Assembly (NCBI GenBank): GCA_900545725.1
Contig: URAI01000091.1
Span: forward strand, 1-9,987
Direction of reading: 5' to 3'
Origin: an uncultured Eubacterium sp.
GTDB lineage: Bacteria > Bacillota > Clostridia > Lachnospirales > Lachnospiraceae
DNA: 9,987 nucleotides
Shown here: positions 6,069 to 9,987 of the stretch, piece by piece
Numbering within the stretch: position 1 is the stretch's first letter
Layout: each line of letters opens with the position of its first letter
The notes under the pieces: model-generated
What the model was told of the DNA's origin: nothing
What the model saw: only the letters and a program-made list of their open reading frames with translations
Databases searched by the model: none
Program-made: the position numbers and the translations under genes

Positions 6069-6172
6069 ATATATTTCTCCCTGTTATTAATAATTTTTTC
6101 CATCGTCTGATTGCAGTTAAATTGCGATCATTATATACTAATTACTAATATATTTATTAATATTATACAATT

Positions 6173-6201
6173 ATTATATAATATATTTTTTTACTGTGCA
6201 A
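6173..6201 (-). promoter_or_regulatory. Sigma-A promoter of the L,D-transpeptidase gene
   Basis: Read leftward: TTGCAC (complement of 6196-6201), a 17-nt spacer, TATAAT (complement of 6173-6178). The start would be near 6166, about 98 nt before the ATG. Another TATAAT (complement of 6130-6135) lies nearer the gene but lacks a recognisable -35. Confidence 0.6.
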
Positions 6202-6376
6202 TTACAATCTCTTCTATAATAATATTATTAAACCTGCATTATTCACAGCTTTGCCGTGACATAGCTGAAAACCCTATTGTTGCCGCATTTTAATTATATA
6301 TGCTTTTCACTTTTTATCTTTTATCCTCCGATGCCGGCTTACTCCTTTATACTTTTATAATTCTGGTATAATTTTC
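6202..6376. other. Intergenic region behind the MATE gene, one small hairpin
   Basis: With the promoter and leader below it, this makes a 308-bp gene-free stretch (6069-6376). It holds a bulged hairpin (TTCACAGCT 6242-6250 with AGCTGAA 6263-6269) and a 14-bp AT palindrome (6217-6230). A GGAG and a GGAGG also occur around 6325-6345 with no usable start codon behind them. I see no classical terminator after the transporter gene, so read-through into the next gene is possible. Confidence 0.4.
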
Positions 6377-7729
6377 TTATCTCGTGATATTTCTTACCCA
6401 TACATATTTTTTGTAATGTATATAGACGGCAGGAAGTTTAACAAGTTCGTCAAGACTTATTATGATATATACCAACCATACCGGAGCATTGAATACGAAT
6501 GCAGCTATAAAGCCTAGCGGAACCGCAAAACACCACATAGCACCAATATTGCCCTTCATATCAAATTTAGCATCACCACCGGCACAGAATATTCCATCCA
6601 GCACCGTTGTATTCACCGACTGTCCCATAAGATTAAATCCCAAAACTATCATCATAAATCTAAGGTATTCCCCGGCTGTATCTGACATAGGTGCTATATC
6701 TGACATAAGCGGCGAAAGAATAATAAGAATCATTCCTGTTATTATCCCGATAACTATAGACAACCTTGTAATTTTTCCACCATATTCCCTTGCCTTATCA
6801 AGATTTCCAGCTCCAAGCAGATTACCAATAATTATTCCGGCACCGGCACTCACGCCTCTGATAACACACTGCACCATGCTCTTTACTATACTTGCTATGG
6901 AATTGGCTGCAACTGCATCACTCCCCATATGTCCAAGTATAACCGAATATAATACAAATGCAATCCCCCATACCAATGATGCACAAAGAACAGGTGTTGT
7001 GTAATGCCAGAAATCCTTTGTCAGTGTTTTATCTATATAGATAATCCCCCTCCATTTCACGGTGGCAATCCTTTCTTTATTTACAGCTATGTATGCCCAG
7101 ACAAGTTCCACTATTCTCGATATTACAGTTGCATATGCCGCACCACGTATACCAAGTTTTGGCATGCCAAGTAATCCAAATATTAAAACAGCATTGCATA
7201 TTATATTAACAATAACAGCTGATGAACCAATAACAGAACTAACAGCTGCACGTCCTGTATTTTTAAGAAGAATAAGATATACCTGTGATATTGCACACAA
7301 TACATATGATAATGCCACAGCCCGTATATATAATGTACCATTTGTAATAAGTTCCTGTTCATTTGTAAATATTCTTATCAGCCTCTCAGGTATTGCCAAT
7401 GCAAGAATAGTAAATATACTGCCTGATAAAAGATTAGCAAATAATGCAACCGGCATAATCTTTTCAATAGATTTCACATCCTGTTTTCCCCAATACTGGG
7501 ATACCATTATTCCTGAACCTGCCGTAATACCTGCTATGAATAAATTCAGAATAAACTGTATCTGTCCGGCCAGAGAAACTGCAGACAATGATGCCTGATC
7601 TACAAAACCAAGCATCATTGCATCCGTAGCACTGACAAGTGCTAACATAAACTGCTGTATGGCAATTGGTACAACAAGTTTTACCAATTTTTCTGATAAA
7701 TCCTTATTCTGTCTGTCATTAAAAAACAT
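6377..7729 (-). CDS. MATE-family (NorM-type) efflux transporter
   Basis: I choose the ATG at 7729, giving 450 residues, the usual MATE length. It has GGGAGAAGG six nt upstream, and the protein then opens M-F-F-N-D-R-Q-N-K-D-L, a normal hydrophilic lead into helix 1. The open frame reaches 7861, but those 44 extra residues are polar and unlike MATE N-termini. About twelve hydrophobic segments are visible. The first half carries the family pattern P-x-x-x-Q-Q...T-D-A-M-M-L-G, then A-G-x-G-I-M-V-S-Q-Y-W-G-K. The second half repeats it as ...G-A-G-I-I-I-G-N-L-L-G-A-G. MATE proteins expel drugs or metabolites using a Na+ or H+ gradient; the substrate cannot be told from sequence. It stands alone between the groEL terminator and the cell-wall gene. 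Confidence 0.93.
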   Translation of the reverse strand: MFFNDRQNKDLSEKLVKLVVPIAIQQFMLALVSATDAMMLGFVDQASLSAVSLAGQIQFILNLFIAGITAGSGIMVSQYWGKQDVKSIEKIMPVALFANLLSGSIFTILALAIPERLIRIFTNEQELITNGTLYIRAVALSYVLCAISQVYLILLKNTGRAAVSSVIGSSAVIVNIICNAVLIFGLLGMPKLGIRGAAYATVISRIVELVWAYIAVNKERIATVKWRGIIYIDKTLTKDFWHYTTPVLCASLVWGIAFVLYSVILGHMGSDAVAANSIASIVKSMVQCVIRGVSAGAGIIIGNLLGAGNLDKAREYGGKITRLSIVIGIITGMILIILSPLMSDIAPMSDTAGEYLRFMMIVLGFNLMGQSVNTTVLDGIFCAGGDAKFDMKGNIGAMWCFAVPLGFIAAFVFNAPVWLVYIIISLDELVKLPAVYIHYKKYVWVRNITR

Positions 7730-7939
7730 AAATAACCTTCTCCCGACGTATTTGTTCTGCTTCACTCCTGTGTAAGTCATGTAAAGACTTTGATAGCATA
7801 ACACATTTATAATACATTGTATATCCTTACGCTCATAGGCTTTAAACTGATTTTGACACATGAATGAAACATGAATATCCGAATATAATTTATCTTATGA
7901 ACCTAACCGCCACACCATATAATTCAGGCTTGTATTAAT
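7730..7939 (-). other. Leader / upstream region of the MATE gene
   Basis: A 210-bp stretch between the groEL terminator and the chosen MATE start. I find no convincing -35/-10 pair: TATACA and TATTAT candidates near 7810-7830 lack a matching -35. A small hairpin AAGTC / GACTT (7774-7790) is the only structure seen. The in-frame extension to 7861 is regarded as untranslated. Confidence 0.35.
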
Positions 7940-7987
7940 AAAAAAAGAACAGATTATATAAAGCTTTCACTCATATAATCTGTTCTT
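7940..7987 (-). terminator. Intrinsic terminator of groES-groEL
   Basis: A perfect 15-bp inverted repeat, AAGAACAGATTATAT (7945-7959) and its complement (7973-7987), with a 13-nt loop. In leftward RNA it runs into seven U residues (complement of 7946-7940). It begins 43 nt past the groEL stop codon. Confidence 0.9.
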
Positions 7988-8030
7988 ATACTTTAATAAT
8001 TGTTAATGGATTCTGGTATTATCTGTATTA

Positions 8031-9656
8031 TTACATCATACCCATTCCGCCTGCACCACCTGCCGGCATAGCTGGAACATCTTCTTTAATTGTAGCTACA
8101 ACTGATTCTGTTGTAAGAAGTGTAGATGCAACACTTGTAGCATTCTGTAATGCACTTCTTGTAACCTTTGCAGGGTCTAAGATACCTGCATCAATCATAT
8201 TAACATACTTATCATTAAGAGCATCATAACCTGTGCCAACCTCTGATTCTCTTACCTTATTGATAATAACTGCACCTTCAAGACCTGCATTGTTAGCAAT
8301 GTGGAATAATGGTGCTTCAAGTGCCTTAAGAATAATCTCAGCACCTGTCTTTTCATCACCGCTAAGTGTAGCTGCAAGCTTTGCAACTTCCTTAGAAGCA
8401 TGGATATATGCTGAACCACCACCTGAGATAACGCCTTCTTCTACTGCTGCTCTTGTAGCATTAAGAGCATCTTCCATACGAAGCTTAGCTTCCTTCATCT
8501 CTGTCTCTGTAGCAGCACCAACTCTGATAACAGCTACACCACCTGCTAACTTAGCAAGTCTTTCCTGTAACTTTTCTCTGTCAAAATCAGATGTTGTCTC
8601 TTCAAGCTGTGCCTTAATCTGTGCAACTCTTGCTTCTATCTCAGACTTTTCGCCTTCGCCGTCAACGATTACAGTATTTTCCTTCTGAACCTTAACTGAC
8701 TTAGCACGTCCTAACATATCCATTGTTGTATCCTTAAGTTCAAGACCAAGTTCTTCTGAAATAACCTGACCACCTGTAAGAATAGCAATATCCTTAAGCA
8801 TTTCCTTACGTCTGTCACCATATCCAGGAGCCTTAACAGCTACTACATTGAATGTGCCTCTTAACTTATTAACAATAAGTGTTGTAAGCGCTTCACCTTC
8901 AACATCTTCTGCAATAATAAGAAGCTTAGAACCACTCTGTACAATCTGTTCAAGAATTGGTAAAATTTCCTGAATATTAGAAATCTTCTTATCTGTAATA
9001 AGAATATATGGATTATCAAGATTAGCTTCCATCTTATCCATATCTGTTGCCATATATGCTGAAACATAACCTCTGTCAAACTGCATACCTTCAACAAGAT
9101 CAAGTTCTGTTTTCATAGTCTTTGACTCTTCGATAGTGATAACACCGTCATTTGAAACTTTTTCCATTGCATCTGCAACCATTTCTCCGACTGCTTCATC
9201 ACCTGCTGAGATTGCTGCTACTTTTGCAATCTGGTCTTTTCCTGTTACTTTTGAGCTCATGCTTGCAATAGCATCAACTGCACAGTCACAAGCCTGCTTC
9301 ATTCCTTTTCTTAAAATGATAGGATTTGCACCTGCTGCAAGGTTTTTCATTCCCTCATTTACCATTGCCTGAGCGAGAACTGTAGCTGTTGTTGTACCAT
9401 CACCTGCAACATCATTTGTCTTTGTTGCAACTTCTTTTACAAGCTGAGCACCCATGTTCTCAAATCCATCTTCAAGTTCAATATCTTTTGCAATAGTAAC
9501 ACCATCATTTGTGATAAGCGGAGCACCAAATGATTTATCCAATACTACATTTCTTCCTTTAGGTCCAAGTGTAACCTTTACTGTATCTGCAAGTTTATTT
9601 ACACCACTCTCAAGAGCTGCTCTTGCGTCTGCACCGAATTTAATTTCCTTTGCCAT
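8031..9656 (-). CDS. groEL: Chaperonin GroEL (Hsp60)
   Basis: 541 residues, standard length for the 14-subunit ATP-driven folding chamber in the cytosol. Visible landmarks: MAKEIKFGADAR N-terminus, T-L-G-P-K-G-R-N nucleotide contacts (29-36), the ATPase motif GDGTTTATV (85-93) with Asp86 at the E. coli Asp87 position, apical-domain F-D-R-G-Y (193-197), MEDALNATRAAVEEG (394-408) with Asp396 at the E. coli Asp398 position, and a Gly/Met-rich flexible tail G-G-A-G-G-M-G-M-M. The start ATG has a full AGGAGG 9 nt upstream. It follows groES and works with that co-chaperonin lid. HrcA/CIRCE control, usual in Firmicutes, would act upstream of groES outside the window. Nothing in the protein is unusual. 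Confidence 0.99.
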   Translation of the reverse strand: MAKEIKFGADARAALESGVNKLADTVKVTLGPKGRNVVLDKSFGAPLITNDGVTIAKDIELEDGFENMGAQLVKEVATKTNDVAGDGTTTATVLAQAMVNEGMKNLAAGANPIILRKGMKQACDCAVDAIASMSSKVTGKDQIAKVAAISAGDEAVGEMVADAMEKVSNDGVITIEESKTMKTELDLVEGMQFDRGYVSAYMATDMDKMEANLDNPYILITDKKISNIQEILPILEQIVQSGSKLLIIAEDVEGEALTTLIVNKLRGTFNVVAVKAPGYGDRRKEMLKDIAILTGGQVISEELGLELKDTTMDMLGRAKSVKVQKENTVIVDGEGEKSEIEARVAQIKAQLEETTSDFDREKLQERLAKLAGGVAVIRVGAATETEMKEAKLRMEDALNATRAAVEEGVISGGGSAYIHASKEVAKLAATLSGDEKTGAEIILKALEAPLFHIANNAGLEGAVIINKVRESEVGTGYDALNDKYVNMIDAGILDPAKVTRSALQNATSVASTLLTTESVVATIKEDVPAMPAGGAGGMGMM

Positions 9657-9799
9657 TATTAAAAGCCTCCTAATCTGCTATATTTGATTTCTACAAATCA
9701 CTTTAATTTTATTGTGTCAAATTCTATTGTTTTAAATCTTTTTATTTGAAATAAGATTATATCTTATAACTGATATTTTTTTAATAAAATATATTAACC
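9657..9799 (-). other. Long groES-groEL spacer with two hairpins
   Basis: 143 bp of about 80 percent AT between the two chaperonin genes, where a few tens of bp is usual. It contains a 7-bp hairpin with 3-nt loop (ATAAGAT / ATCTTAT, 9751-9767) and a 6-bp hairpin with 4-nt loop (TGATTT / AAATCA, 9685-9700) just ahead of the groEL ribosome site. A TTGACA (complement of 9715-9720) has no matching -10 at 16-18 nt. No CIRCE repeat is present. Confidence 0.55.
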
Positions 9800-9987
9800 T
9801 TAATCCTCTACGATTGCTACAATGTCATTCTGACGAACTACGATAAACTCCTCATCTCCGAGTTTAACTTCTGTACCTGCATATTTTGAATATATAACCT
9901 TATCGCCTGGTTTAACAGCCATAACAACTTCTTCGCCGTAAACCATTCCGCCTGGGCCAACTGCTATAACTTCTGCCTGCTGTGGTT
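9800..9987 (-). CDS. groES: Co-chaperonin GroES, 3' part (5' end outside window)
   Basis: The last 61 codons of a roughly 94-residue protein that caps the GroEL ring. Recognisable segments are P-Q-Q-A-E-V-I-A-V-G-P-G-G at the window edge, then K-P-G-D-K-V-I-Y-S-K-Y-A-G-T-E-V-K-L, and a C-terminus V-R-Q-N-D-I-V-A-I-V-E-D. The mobile loop that contacts GroEL lies in the missing N-terminal part. It is transcribed toward groEL as one operon. Confidence 0.97.
   Translation of the reverse strand, partial: PQQAEVIAVGPGGMVYGEEVVMAVKPGDKVIYSKYAGTEVKLGDEEFIVVRQNDIVAIVED

Noticed and set aside
6230..6300. GGCAAAGC / CGGCAAC strings resembling parts of a c-di-GMP-I (GEMM) riboswitch
   Set aside because: The conserved core spacing and the paired stems do not line up. 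They are also upstream of the best promoter for the next gene, so they would not be in its leader.
7730..7861. 44 extra N-terminal residues for the MATE protein
   Set aside because: The added part is polar and atypical, and the ATG at 7729 has GGGAGAAGG at the right distance and gives the normal family length.
8861..9103. 80-residue leftward frame inside groEL
   Set aside because: Shadow frame of groEL with a leucine/isoleucine-rich, meaningless composition.
9657..9799. CIRCE operator or separate groEL promoter in the spacer
   Set aside because: No TTAGCACTC / GAGTGCTAA repeat, and the lone TTGACA lacks a -10 box at a workable distance.

Overview
The window is AT-rich, and every gene I can support is read leftward (minus strand). 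The gene families, Shine-Dalgarno-type start sites and low GC point to a Clostridia member of the Firmicutes. The family resembling DUF6106, the GWW-type cell-wall repeats and the stand-alone CheX/CheY pair suggest a Lachnospiraceae member, possibly near Lachnospira / [Eubacterium] eligens. That placement is inference from memory of families. The chemotaxis pair suggests a motile organism.

In transcription order (right to left):
- The 3' part of groES (9800-9987, cut by the window edge) and groEL (8031-9656), separated by an unusually long 143-bp gap and closed by a strong intrinsic terminator (7940-7987).
- A MATE-family efflux transporter (6377-7729) with a leader in front.
- A secreted L,D-transpeptidase carrying tandem GWW cell-wall-binding-type repeats (4857-6068), with its own promoter.
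- A small two-helix membrane protein resembling DUF6106 (4231-4740), with its own promoter.
- guaB, IMP dehydrogenase (2502-3962). Its best promoter (4069-4097) overlaps a 12-bp inverted repeat, and a GC-rich hairpin lies in its leader.
- A three-gene unit, cheX-like / cheY / truA-like (1974 to 172). It starts from a good sigma-A promoter at 2155-2184 and ends at a strong intrinsic terminator at 85-127.
- At the extreme left, a second hairpin pairs best in rightward RNA. It probably ends a convergent gene beyond the edge.

Most of the window is ordinary housekeeping and envelope content. I see no mobile element, CRISPR array, tRNA or rRNA, and no clear undescribed multi-gene system. The items most worth a second look are: (1) the TruA homologue beside the chemotaxis genes, which has Glu instead of the catalytic Asp in an otherwise intact family frame; (2) a 91-nt long imperfect hairpin at 2265-2355 between guaB and cheX, whose wobble pattern and U-run mark it as leftward RNA, either an unusual guaB terminator or a small RNA; (3) the inverted repeat over the -35 box of guaB; (4) a 66-bp, almost identical tandem duplication inside the L,D-transpeptidase gene; and (5) the close linkage of a chemotaxis phosphatase/response-regulator pair to an RNA-modification gene.
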